64,000 nt of DNA, from positions 496,001-560,000 of the forward strand of contig NZ_JAOQOK010000001.1 in the NCBI RefSeq assembly GCF_025961835.1, written 5' to 3'. How positions within the stretch are numbered: position 1 is the stretch's first letter; each line of letters opens with the position of its first letter. This DNA comes from Sphingobium sp. B2D3C. Its GTDB lineage: Bacteria; Pseudomonadota; Alphaproteobacteria; Sphingomonadales; Sphingomonadaceae. The position numbers were made by a program, and so were the translations under genes. Under the pieces are notes generated by a model, which searched no databases, was not told the origin of the DNA, and worked only from the letters and a program-made list of their open reading frames with translations. Positions 1 through 8,150 of this stretch are shown piece after piece.

Positions 1-390
1 GAAAAGCAGGTCGCCTATAATCTGGAACATGGCATCACGCCGGAAAGCGTGAAGAAGCAGATCGGCGACATCATCGCCCATGTCGCCAGCAAGGATCAGG
101 TGACCGTCGACACCGGCCTCGACGATGCGCCGCACATGGTGGGCCATAATCTGCGCGCCTATATCGAGGATCTCGAAAAGAAGATGCGCACCGCTGCCGC
201 CGATCTCGAGTTCGAGGAAGCCGGCCGCCTGCGCGACCAGATCCGCAAGCTGGAAGCCGAAGAGCTGGGGCTCCCTGTCGATCAGCAGGTGACCGCCAAT
301 GCGGGCCGCTATCTCGGCCGTGCCACCGAGGGCAAGCCCGGCACGCGCAAGATGCGCTACGGCAAGACGCAGCGAAAAATGGGGCGCTAG
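1..390 (+). CDS. uvrB: UvrABC excinuclease subunit B, C-terminal fragment
   Basis: The reading frame is open from base 1, so only the last 129 residues of UvrB lie in the window. UvrB is the helicase-like damage-verification subunit of nucleotide excision repair. What is visible is the end of the helicase region and the UVR domain (residues about 50-85 of the fragment, with the signature [17 protein letters not shown]), which contacts UvrC. A short basic tail ends KTQRKMGR. The neighbouring efflux genes start almost 300 bases further on and are probably a separate transcription unit. The identification is firm; the missing N-terminal part is simply outside the window. Confidence 0.94.
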   Translation, partial: EKQVAYNLEHGITPESVKKQIGDIIAHVASKDQVTVDTGLDDAPHMVGHNLRAYIEDLEKKMRTAAADLEFEEAGRLRDQIRKLEAEELGLPVDQQVTANAGRYLGRATEGKPGTRKMRYGKTQRKMGR

Positions 391-429
391 CCTCACAAAC
401 GGTGGAGACTTTTCGCGGGTCAATTTCGT

Positions 430-457
430 TTGACAGCAAGTAGACGAAGTCTACAAG
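430..457 (+). promoter_or_regulatory. Candidate efflux promoter with internal inverted repeat
   Basis: A perfect -35 hexamer TTGACA (430-435) is followed after 16 bases by TACAAG (452-457). Between them lies the inverted repeat GTAGAC-GAA-GTCTAC (arms 440-445 and 449-454). A dyad in the spacer of a promoter ahead of an RND pump is the usual arrangement for a TetR-family repressor, but no tetR gene is in the window. The efflux start is 220 bases downstream, and an alternative promoter nearer the gene (TTGTCG 615-620, 17 bases, TAATAC 638-643) is also possible. The rest of 391-678 holds no gene that I can see. Confidence 0.4.
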
Positions 458-678
458 CCGGCACCGCCGCGACACTCGGATTTCATGCAGGCGCATCCGC
501 CGAGCATCGCTTTTGCTCAGCGTTCATTCATGCTGCTGTCCTGTAAGGTCTTCAGCTTAGAAAGCGAAGTGAACCCAGGGTGTTGCGGCTGCGAGAAGGT
601 GGGTATAATCCCGCTTGTCGATAGTGACTTATTCATGTAATACAGTTCGAGCTAAGGGGCGCCTAGGCGGCGAAACTC

Positions 679-1872
679 ATGAACTATGAAGCGAACATGA
701 AATACGGCGTGTCCAGTGTGGACCCGGAAGAGGCCGAGAGTCGGCAGAAGCGGCGGCGCCTGCTGCTGGTCGTTGGCGCGCTGGTCGCGTTGGCGGTCAT
801 CGCCATGCTGGCCTATCGATTCTTCGGCGGTTCGGGCGATCAGGGCGAGCAGGTCAGCCAGGTGGCAATCGTCACCGTCGCCGTGCCCGCGCAGGAAGCC
901 GTGACGCGCACCGCCAATGCCACCGGCTCGCTGGCAGCGCGGGTGGATATGCCCGTCGGCGTGGTTGGCGAGGGTGGCCGCGTGGTCGCCGTTCATGTTC
1001 AGCCGGGCGACTGGGTCGGCGCGAATCAGATTCTCGCGACCATCGAGCGGTCGGTGCAGGCCCAGCAGATTTCCCAGCTCGAAGCGTCCGTGCAGGTCGC
1101 TCGGGCCGACGCCAAGCTGGCCCAGAACAATCTTGATCGCGCCAAGGCGCTGGTGAGCGACGGGTTCGTGTCCCGCGCCGACATCGACCAGAAGACCGCG
1201 ACGCGCGATGCTGCCGTGGCCCGGGTCAATGTGGCCGTGGCGCAGCTCAACCAGATGCGCGCGCAGGTCGGGCGGCTGGATATTCGCGCGCCGGCCGCAG
1301 GGCTGGTGCTCACGCGCTCGGTCGAGCCGGGCCAAGTCGTCTCCGGCGGCAGTGGCGTGCTGTTCCGCATCGCGCGCGCGGGCGAAATGGAAATGAAGGC
1401 GCTGCTCTCCGAAGACGAGCTGGCCTTGCTGTCCGAAGGCGCCCTGGCACGCGTGACGCCTGTCGGCATGACGCAGAGCTTCGAGGGCCGTGTGTGGCAG
1501 ATCGCGCCGGTGATCGACCAGACGTCGCGCCAGGGCATCGTCCGCATCGCCGTGCCTTATAATGCCGCGCTGCGTCCGGGTGGTTTCGCCAATGCGGAAA
1601 TTGCCATGGAGCGCGTGTCGGCAGCAGTCCTGCCGGAGTCCGCGATTCAGAGCGACCCGAAGGGCAGCTATGTCTACGTCGTCGGCAAGGATAACAAGGT
1701 CGAGCGCCGGTCGGTGAAGACAGGTGCGGTGACGACGCGGGGCATTGCCGTGGTGCAGGGGCTCAATGGTTCGGAGCGCGTCGTGCTCTATGCCGGCGGC
1801 TTCCTCAGCCCGGGCGAGACGGTCAAGCCCCGGCTCGCGAAGAGTGCAACGGACGGAAGGGCTGGCGGCTGA
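679..1872 (+). CDS. RND efflux periplasmic adaptor (membrane fusion protein)
   Basis: A 397-residue HlyD/AcrA-type adaptor that would bridge the inner-membrane pump encoded next to an outer-membrane channel. It starts with a short cytoplasmic stretch and one membrane anchor (about residues 28-48), with no lipoprotein cysteine. It continues with the lipoyl half-motifs (near VVAVHVQPGDWVGANQ), an alpha-helical hairpin with repeated Gln/Ala/Leu heptads (about 125-195), the second lipoyl half (DIRAPAAGLVLTRSVEPGQVV) and a beta-barrel plus membrane-proximal domain. It lies 98 bases before the pump gene and is presumably co-transcribed with it. No outer-membrane factor gene follows, so the pump must share one encoded elsewhere. 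The substrate cannot be told. Confidence 0.92.
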   Translation: MNYEANMKYGVSSVDPEEAESRQKRRRLLLVVGALVALAVIAMLAYRFFGGSGDQGEQVSQVAIVTVAVPAQEAVTRTANATGSLAARVDMPVGVVGEGGRVVAVHVQPGDWVGANQILATIERSVQAQQISQLEASVQVARADAKLAQNNLDRAKALVSDGFVSRADIDQKTATRDAAVARVNVAVAQLNQMRAQVGRLDIRAPAAGLVLTRSVEPGQVVSGGSGVLFRIARAGEMEMKALLSEDELALLSEGALARVTPVGMTQSFEGRVWQIAPVIDQTSRQGIVRIAVPYNAALRPGGFANAEIAMERVSAAVLPESAIQSDPKGSYVYVVGKDNKVERRSVKTGAVTTRGIAVVQGLNGSERVVLYAGGFLSPGETVKPRLAKSATDGRAGG

Positions 1873-1874
1873 CC

Positions 1875-1918
1875 GGCGACGCCTGACAGGGCGACGTCTA
1901 ATGGGCGACGTCTAACAG
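1875..1918 (+). repeat. Short degenerate tandem repeat, three units
   Basis: Three consecutive 14-15-base units of the form GGCGACGYCTRACAG (1875-1889, 1890-1903, 1904-1918) fill the start of the gap between adaptor and pump genes; a further partial unit (GGCGCCG) follows. The units differ at two or three positions. The repeat starts just after the adaptor stop codon. Confidence 0.55.
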
Positions 1919-1970
1919 GGCGCCGCTGCTTGTGGCGGCCGTCATACGCTAGATTGGCAGGACAGACGAG

Positions 1971-4900
1971 ATGAGTCTTCGCAACATATCGGCCTGGAGC
2001 ATCCGCAATCCGGTGCCGCCGATCGTGCTCTTCATCGGCCTGCTGCTGGCGGGCATCATTGCGTTCAGCCGCATGGCCGTCGTGGATAATCCGGACATCG
2101 ATTTTCCCGCCGTCAACGTCACGATCAGCCAGCCGGGCGCCGCGCCGACGGAAATCGAGACCCAGATCACCCAGCGCGTCGAGGCGGCGGTGCGGTCGAT
2201 CAATGGCGTCGATGAAATCCAGTCGACGGCCAGCGAAGGATCGAGCCAGACCTTCGTCCAGTTCCAGATCGGCGTCGATTCCAACGTCGCGACCCAGGAA
2301 GTGAAGAACGCGGTCGACCAGATCCGCAGCGATCTGCCCGATGGCATTCTCGAACCGTTCGTCCAGAAGGTCGAAGTCGGCGGCGCCGAGATCGCGTTTT
2401 TCTCGGTCCAGGCTTCGGACATGACGATCGAGCAGCTGAGCTGGTTCGTCGACGATACGGTGGCCAAGCGCCTGCTCGGCATCGAAGGCATGGCGCGCGT
2501 CGGGCGCGGCGGCGGCGTCGATCGCGAGATCCGCGTGACGCTGGATCCGGCCAAGATGCAGTCGCTCGGTGTCACGGCGTCCCAAGTCAATCAGGCGCTG
2601 CGTCAGGTGAACGTCAACGCGGCGGGCGGCCAGGCGGAGATCGCCGGCTCGCGCCAGTCGGTGCGCGTGCTGGGCAATGCGCAGGATGCCTACAGCCTCG
2701 GCCAGACCCAGATATCGCTGGGCAACGGCCGCACGATCCTGCTGGCGGACATCGCCAGCGTGACCGATGGATATGGCGAGCAGAAGCGCTTGGCCAAGGT
2801 CGGCGGCAAGCAGGTCGTCAACTTCTCCATCGAGCGCGCCAAGGGCGCATCGGACGTCAGCGTCTTCGATGAAACGCTCAAGGTGTTGAAGCAGCTTGAG
2901 ACGGAAAATCCCGGCATTCGCTTCTACCAGCGCTTCAACAGCGTGAACTATACCAAGAGCCAGTATAGCAGCTCGATGCACGCTCTCATCGAGGGTGCGG
3001 TGCTCGCCGTCATCGTTGTGTTCATCTTCCTGCGCGACTGGCGTGCGACGGTGATCAGCGCCATCGCCATTCCGCTCTCGGCAATTCCGACCTTCTATTT
3101 CATGGATTTGATGGGGTTCAACCTGAACTCCCTGTCCCTGCTCGCGCTCGGTCTGGTGGCCGGCGTGCTGGTCGACGATGCGATCGTGGAGATCGAGAAC
3201 ATCGTGCGGCACATGCGCATGGGCAAGACGGCTTATCAGGCCTCCATCGACGCGGCGGACGAGATCGGCCTCGCGGTGGTTGCAACGACGATGTCCATCG
3301 TCGCGGTGTTCTTCCCGGTCGCCTTGATGCCCGGCATCACCGGTCAGTTCTTCAAGAATTTCGGCTTCACGGTCGTCATCGCCGTGCTGATCAGCCTTGC
3401 CGTCGCGCGCATGATCACGCCGCTGGTCGCCGCTTACTTCCTCGAACATCATGGCGAGGAGAAGCATGGCGAGGGCTGGCTCATGGATCGCTATATGAGC
3501 CTGCTTGGCTGGGCGCTCGATGATCGCAAGGCCAAGGCTTATGCCCGGGGCGGCGGGCTGGGGCGGCGGATTCGCGCGCGCTTCCTCGATCATCGCGTCT
3601 GGATGATGGGCTTTGGTCTGGCAGCCTTCGCCTTGACCGTCATCCTGCTCATCTCGATGCCCAAGCAGTTCGAGCCCAATGCCGATCAGGATTTCAGCCG
3701 GATCAACATCGAGGCAGTGCCGGGCACCACGCTCCGGCAGAGCGAGGCCATTGCCGATCAGGTGACCGAGCTGCTGAACAAGCAGCCGGAAGTCGATACC
3801 GCCATGGCGAACGTCGGCGAAGGCAATGCCCGCATCTTCATCACGCTCAAGAAGGACCGCAAGCGGACCAGCATCGAGTTCGAGCGCGAACTGGCGCCTC
3901 GCCTCGCGGAAATAGCGGACGCGCGCGTCTCGTTCGCGTCCCAGCAGGGCGGGTTCGGCACGGGACGCGACATTTCTGTGATGCTCTCCGGCTCTGACCC
4001 GGCGCTTCTGGAAGAGACGGCGACGAAGGTTGCCGAAGAGATGAAGAGCCTGCCCGGTGTGGTGGCGCCGCGCGTCAATGCCGACATGCAGCGGCCGGAG
4101 CTCATCATCCGTCCGCGGCTCGATCTGGCCGCCCAGCTTGGCGTCACGACGTCCGCGCTCAGCCAGACGATCCGCATCGCAACACTGGGCGATATCGACC
4201 AGAACAGCGCAAAATTCTCGCTGTCCGATCGCCAGGTGCCCATCCGGGTCATGCTGCCGGAATCGGCGCGGCGCGATCTCTCGAACATCGAGAACCTGCC
4301 TGTCCCCACGGCGGGCGGCGGCACCGTGCCGCTCAGCCGCGTCGCCGAGATCAGCTTCGGCTCCGGGCCGACCTCTATCCAGCGTTATGCCCAGCAGCGC
4401 CGCATCTTCGTCGGTGCGGATCTGGCGCAGGGCGCAGTCAAGGGCCCGGTCATGGAGGCGATCAACAAGCTGCCGACCATGCGCAACCTGCCGCAGGGCG
4501 TGAGCAATCAGGCTGTCGGCAGCGATCGCTGGCAGGAGGAGTTGATCCAGAACTTCGTCATTGCCGTGACCTCTGGCGTGCTGCTGGTCTTCGCGGTGCT
4601 GGTGCTGCTCTACAAGCGGTTCATTTCTCCATTGGTGAACATGTGCTCGCTGGCGCTGGCGCCCCTGGGTGGCCTGCTGCTGATGCTGGTGATGAACGAG
4701 CCGCTTTCGCTGCCGGTCTATATCGGCCTGCTGATGCTGCTGGGCATCGTCGGCAAGAACTCGATCCTGCTGATCGACTTCGCGCTGGAGGAGATGGACA
4801 AGGGCGTGCCCAAGTTCGAGGCGATCATGGAAGCCGGCCACAAGCGCGCCCAGCCGATCGTGATGACGACGGTCGCCATGACCGCCGGCATGGTGCCGAC

Positions 4901-5111
4901 CGCGCTCTCGCTCACCGGTGATGGCGCCTGGCGCTCGCCTATGGGCATCACCGTGATTGGCGGCCTGATCCTCTCGACGCTGCTCACCCTCGCGATCGTA
5001 CCGGCTGCGTTCAGCCTTGCCGATGGCGTGGAAAAGCGGATCGGCCCGTGGCTGCGCCGCCGGGTGCTGACCTATGATGGCAAGGGCGAGGCTGCTCAGC
5101 CAGCCGAATAA
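1971..5111 (+). CDS. RND (AcrB-type) efflux permease
   Basis: A 1046-residue inner-membrane proton-driven drug exporter, full length for the family. It has the duplicated plan of transmembrane helix 1, a large periplasmic porter loop, helices 2-6, then the same again. Proton-relay aspartates are present in helix 4 ([14 protein letters not shown]402 and D403). The N-terminus ([16 protein letters not shown]) is typical. It follows the adaptor gene and would work with it as a tripartite pump. A DUF445 gene begins 131 bases later and is probably independent. Whether it exports drugs, solvents or signals cannot be read from the sequence. Confidence 0.96.
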   Translation: MSLRNISAWSIRNPVPPIVLFIGLLLAGIIAFSRMAVVDNPDIDFPAVNVTISQPGAAPTEIETQITQRVEAAVRSINGVDEIQSTASEGSSQTFVQFQIGVDSNVATQEVKNAVDQIRSDLPDGILEPFVQKVEVGGAEIAFFSVQASDMTIEQLSWFVDDTVAKRLLGIEGMARVGRGGGVDREIRVTLDPAKMQSLGVTASQVNQALRQVNVNAAGGQAEIAGSRQSVRVLGNAQDAYSLGQTQISLGNGRTILLADIASVTDGYGEQKRLAKVGGKQVVNFSIERAKGASDVSVFDETLKVLKQLETENPGIRFYQRFNSVNYTKSQYSSSMHALIEGAVLAVIVVFIFLRDWRATVISAIAIPLSAIPTFYFMDLMGFNLNSLSLLALGLVAGVLVDDAIVEIENIVRHMRMGKTAYQASIDAADEIGLAVVATTMSIVAVFFPVALMPGITGQFFKNFGFTVVIAVLISLAVARMITPLVAAYFLEHHGEEKHGEGWLMDRYMSLLGWALDDRKAKAYARGGGLGRRIRARFLDHRVWMMGFGLAAFALTVILLISMPKQFEPNADQDFSRINIEAVPGTTLRQSEAIADQVTELLNKQPEVDTAMANVGEGNARIFITLKKDRKRTSIEFERELAPRLAEIADARVSFASQQGGFGTGRDISVMLSGSDPALLEETATKVAEEMKSLPGVVAPRVNADMQRPELIIRPRLDLAAQLGVTTSALSQTIRIATLGDIDQNSAKFSLSDRQVPIRVMLPESARRDLSNIENLPVPTAGGGTVPLSRVAEISFGSGPTSIQRYAQQRRIFVGADLAQGAVKGPVMEAINKLPTMRNLPQGVSNQAVGSDRWQEELIQNFVIAVTSGVLLVFAVLVLLYKRFISPLVNMCSLALAPLGGLLLMLVMNEPLSLPVYIGLLMLLGIVGKNSILLIDFALEEMDKGVPKFEAIMEAGHKRAQPIVMTTVAMTAGMVPTALSLTGDGAWRSPMGITVIGGLILSTLLTLAIVPAAFSLADGVEKRIGPWLRRRVLTYDGKGEAAQPAE

Positions 5112-5242
5112 GCAGGGCTTTCAGGAACTCTTGTCGCTGGCGGGACTTCTTCCGGCAGCGGCTTGGTTCGCGTGCGGGGATGGACCTGTTGCGCGATGCC
5201 TTGCCGGATGACCCAGGGGCAGCACTCGGCTAGAGACGTCGC

Positions 5243-6484
5243 ATGATCAAGGTTCCCGTCCATAGCGGCGTGCGGCAGATGCGCATCATTGCAACCGGGT
5301 TGCTGGTCGTGATGGCGATTACCTATGTGTCGGCGCGTCGGTTCGAGGACCTGCATCCGGCTTTGGGCTTCGTCCGGGCGTTCGCCGAGGCGGCCATGGT
5401 CGGCGGATTGGCCGACTGGTTCGCGGTCACCGCGCTGTTCCGTCATCCTCTGGGCCTGCCGATCCCGCACACCGCGATCATCCCCCGCAACAAGGATCGC
5501 ATCGGCGATACGCTGGCCGTCTTCCTGCGCGATAATTTCCTTACCCCCGCCGTCGTCGCTCGCCGCATGGGCCGGCTGGATGTCGCCGGCGCGGCCGGGC
5601 GCGTGCTGGCGGCGCCGGCTGCAGGCGATGGACGCTTGCGGCGCGGTGCCTCGCGCTTGCTGGCGGATTCTCTGGAAGCGCTGGATGATGAGAGGCTGGG
5701 CGGGATGCTCAAGGGCGTGCTGGTCCAGCGCATCGGGCAGCTCAATGCCGCGCCGCTGCTGGGCCAGTTGCTCGCCGCCGCCATGAAGGACGGGCGTCAC
5801 CAGCCGGTGCTCGACGCCCTGATCCGCTGGGGGGCGCGGACGCTGGAAGCCAATCGCGAACTCATCCGCCAGATCGTGCATGAGCGCTCGGGCAAGATCA
5901 TGCGCTTCACCGGGCTCGACGAGACGCTGGCTAACAAGATCATCGACGGGCTGGACAGGCTGCTGCAGGAAGCTGCTGACGATCCCGAGCACCGTCTGCG
6001 CTCCAAGGTGGAGGAGGGGCTGGCGACCCTTGCGGACGATCTCCAGACCGATCCCAAGATGCAGGCGCGTGTCGACCGCATCCGCGACGAGATGATCGCT
6101 AACCCGGCCATGCAGCGCTGGCTGGATGGCATCTGGCAAGCCGCGCGCGAGGCCATGCTGCGCGCCGCACGTGATCCGCAGGCAGCGCTCGCCGGGCGGA
6201 TGGGCGAGGTGGTGCGCCAGCTTGGCGAAACGCTCCGCGACGATCCCGCGCTCAAGCATGTGGTCAATCGTTTCGCCCGGCGCGTCGCGGTCGGCACGGC
6301 GGCGCGCTACGGCGACAGCATCGTCCTGCTGGTCTCCGAAACCGTGCGCAGTTGGGACGCGCGAACGATCACCGGGCGGCTGGAAAATGCGGTCGGGCGC
6401 GATCTGCAATATATCCGTATCAACGGCACCCTTGTCGGCGGGTTGGTCGGTCTCACGCTGCACAGCCTGAGCTATCTGTTCTAG
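5243..6484 (+). CDS. DUF445 family membrane protein
   Basis: A 413-residue protein of the DUF445 (YjiN-like) family. It has one hydrophobic segment near the N-terminus (about residues 14-30) followed by the conserved motif MVGGLADWFAVTALFRHPLG, a long, mainly helical, charged middle with repeated RIRDEM- and KVEEGL-type helices, and a final hydrophobic segment (LVGGLVGLTLHSLSYLF). It is thus anchored at both ends with a large soluble central domain. The function of the family is not established. It stands alone between the RND pair and the copper cluster. Confidence 0.86.
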   Translation: MIKVPVHSGVRQMRIIATGLLVVMAITYVSARRFEDLHPALGFVRAFAEAAMVGGLADWFAVTALFRHPLGLPIPHTAIIPRNKDRIGDTLAVFLRDNFLTPAVVARRMGRLDVAGAAGRVLAAPAAGDGRLRRGASRLLADSLEALDDERLGGMLKGVLVQRIGQLNAAPLLGQLLAAAMKDGRHQPVLDALIRWGARTLEANRELIRQIVHERSGKIMRFTGLDETLANKIIDGLDRLLQEAADDPEHRLRSKVEEGLATLADDLQTDPKMQARVDRIRDEMIANPAMQRWLDGIWQAAREAMLRAARDPQAALAGRMGEVVRQLGETLRDDPALKHVVNRFARRVAVGTAARYGDSIVLLVSETVRSWDARTITGRLENAVGRDLQYIRINGTLVGGLVGLTLHSLSYLF

Positions 6485-6566
6485 AAAATCCGCTCCTGCC
6501 CGCGCGCCGTGAGGTTTTATCCGTTCGCGAGTGACAAATGCGGCGGAGGGGATTAGGAGCGCGGCC

Positions 6567-6962
6567 GTGTTGCATATGCGCCGCCTTGTTCATTCGCACC
6601 GCTGCTGGGCTGCCACGCTGCTCGGCCTCGCGTTGCTGTTCAAGGCGCTGATGCCGGCGGGCTTCATGCCGGTCGTCAGCGGTAAGACGCTCACCGTCGA
6701 GCTATGCTCGTCCGGCGGGGCGGGGCCGATCACGCTGCACATTCCCGTCGAGGGCAAGGACAAGACGCCGCAGACCCAATCGGATCAGACCTGCGCTTTC
6801 GGTGGACTGACGGCTCAGGCGCTTGCCGCAACCGATCCGGTCGTGCTCGAAGCCGCGCTGGCGTTCATCTTTACGACGGCCCTGCTGCAGACCGATCTGC
6901 GGCTGCCCCGGCACGAGACCTATCTCCGTCCCCCATTACGCGGCCCTCCGGCCAACGCCTGA
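6567..6962 (+). CDS. DUF2946 family small protein, first gene of copper cluster
   Basis: About 131 residues. I prefer the GTG at 6567 because AGGAG (6555-6559) lies seven bases before it; an ATG at 6576 or 6531 is possible. The protein has a hydrophobic N-terminal segment (WAATLLGLALLFKALMPAGFMP), a short periplasmic part with two cysteines (VELCSSGG, QTCAFGG), a second hydrophobic stretch and a Pro/Arg-rich tail. This matches DUF2946 proteins, which often sit beside copper-related TonB receptors and PCu(A)C chaperones, as here. The biochemical role is unknown; involvement in copper handling is inferred from context only. Confidence 0.7.
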   Translation: MLHMRRLVHSHRCWAATLLGLALLFKALMPAGFMPVVSGKTLTVELCSSGGAGPITLHIPVEGKDKTPQTQSDQTCAFGGLTAQALAATDPVVLEAALAFIFTTALLQTDLRLPRHETYLRPPLRGPPANA

Positions 6963-7029
6963 CAATCTCAGCTGATTTGTCGGTCCTGCCGGCGCGTCGT
7001 CACGCGTGGGCATGTCGGAGTGTTTCACA

Positions 7030-7500
7030 ATGCAAATTCCTATCCTGATCGCGGCGGGTTTCGCCGCAGCTTTGGTGGCACCTGCCACCGCGCAGGGCGT
7101 CAAGAAAGACGGCCTCACCATCGACCGACCCTGGGCGCGGGAAACCGCACGGGGCCAGTCCGCCGGCGGCGGTTTCCTCGCTATCACCAACAGCGCTCGT
7201 ACGGATGAGCGCCTCACTGGCGGCAGCACGCCGGTCGCCACCCGCGTCGAAATCCACAGCATGAGCATGGAGGGCGGTGTCATGCGGATGCGGCCGCTCA
7301 AGAATGGCCTGCCGGTCGCGGCGGGCGGCTCTGTCGCGCTCAAGCCGGGCGGCTTCCATATCATGTTCATGGGCCTCAAGCGCCCGCTGGTCCGGGGCGA
7401 GACCATTCCCGTCACGCTCGACTTCGCCCGCGCCGGGAAGGTGCAGGTCTCGTTCGCCGTCGAGGCCGTCACTTATGGAGGCAACCATGGCGGACACTGA
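7030..7500 (+). CDS. Copper chaperone PCu(A)C
   Basis: A periplasmic Cu(I) carrier of 156 residues that in related bacteria delivers copper to cytochrome oxidase. The ATG at 7030 gives a clean signal peptide (IPILIAAGFAAALVAPATAQ) and is preferred to the upstream ATG at 7006. The Met/His-rich copper site is visible as HSMSMEGGVMRMRPL followed about 25 residues later by GGFHIMFMGL, which fits the H-(M)-Xn-M-Xn-H-X-M pattern of the family. The gene overlaps the following SCO gene by 14 bases, so the two are translationally linked. Confidence 0.9.
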   Translation: MQIPILIAAGFAAALVAPATAQGVKKDGLTIDRPWARETARGQSAGGGFLAITNSARTDERLTGGSTPVATRVEIHSMSMEGGVMRMRPLKNGLPVAAGGSVALKPGGFHIMFMGLKRPLVRGETIPVTLDFARAGKVQVSFAVEAVTYGGNHGGH

Positions 7501-8110
7501 TCCGCGCCGGCTGGCCCGGATTCGTCTGTGGCTCTGGTTGTTGGTGGCGCTCGCTGCCCTTGGCCTTGGTATTCTGCTGGCCCTGCGGTTCGTTACCCAA
7601 GGTCCGCCGCAAGTGATTGCGGGGGCGCCGGCCGATGTCGGCCAGCATTTCTCGCTGGTCGACAGGGATGGAAAGCCGGTCACCGCGCAGACGCTCAAGG
7701 GCACGCCCTATGCGATCTTCTTTGGCTTCACCCGCTGCCCGGATATCTGCCCGACGACGCTCAGCCGCATGGCGCATCTGCGCAAGGCGATGGGTGCCGA
7801 TGGGGACAAGTTCCGTATCGTCTTCGTCTCGGTGGATAGCGGCCATGACAAGCCGGCCGATGTGGGCGCTTATGTCGATCTGTTCGGCACGCCCATTCTC
7901 GGCCTCACCGGTTCGCCAACGCAGATTGCCGACGCCGCGAAGTCATTCCGGGTCTTTTACCAGAAGATCCCGCTCGAGGGCGGCGATTACACCATCGATC
8001 ACAGCGCCTTCGTCATCCTCATGGATCGCGACGGGCGCCTGCAATCCCTGCTGAGCGATCAGGACAGTGAAGATGCGGCCCTTGCCGAACTTCGCCGCCT
8101 GATCGCCTGA
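7487..8110 (+). CDS. SCO1/SenC family copper-delivery protein
   Basis: A 207-residue membrane-anchored thioredoxin-fold protein. One transmembrane helix (about residues 13-35) precedes the periplasmic domain, which carries the copper-binding CPDIC motif (C84, C88) and the distal histidine in YTIDHSAF. SCO proteins load the CuA site of cytochrome c oxidase. The start at 7487 lies inside the end of the PCu(A)C gene; a longer frame opens upstream but would read far into that gene. With the chaperone and the TonB receptor it forms a putative copper acquisition and delivery line across both membranes. Confidence 0.94.
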   Translation: MADTDPRRLARIRLWLWLLVALAALGLGILLALRFVTQGPPQVIAGAPADVGQHFSLVDRDGKPVTAQTLKGTPYAIFFGFTRCPDICPTTLSRMAHLRKAMGADGDKFRIVFVSVDSGHDKPADVGAYVDLFGTPILGLTGSPTQIADAAKSFRVFYQKIPLEGGDYTIDHSAFVILMDRDGRLQSLLSDQDSEDAALAELRRLIA

Positions 8111-8150
8111 CCCACAATATTTCAGACCCCGAACGGGGGGAGACATCATC

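Noticed and set aside
1788..4841. A 1017-codon open frame on the minus strand opposite the RND pump gene
   Set aside because: Its translation is rich in His/Asp/Arg/Gln with no recognisable domain, and it lies exactly opposite an unmistakable full-length RND gene. Long antisense frames are expected at this GC content.
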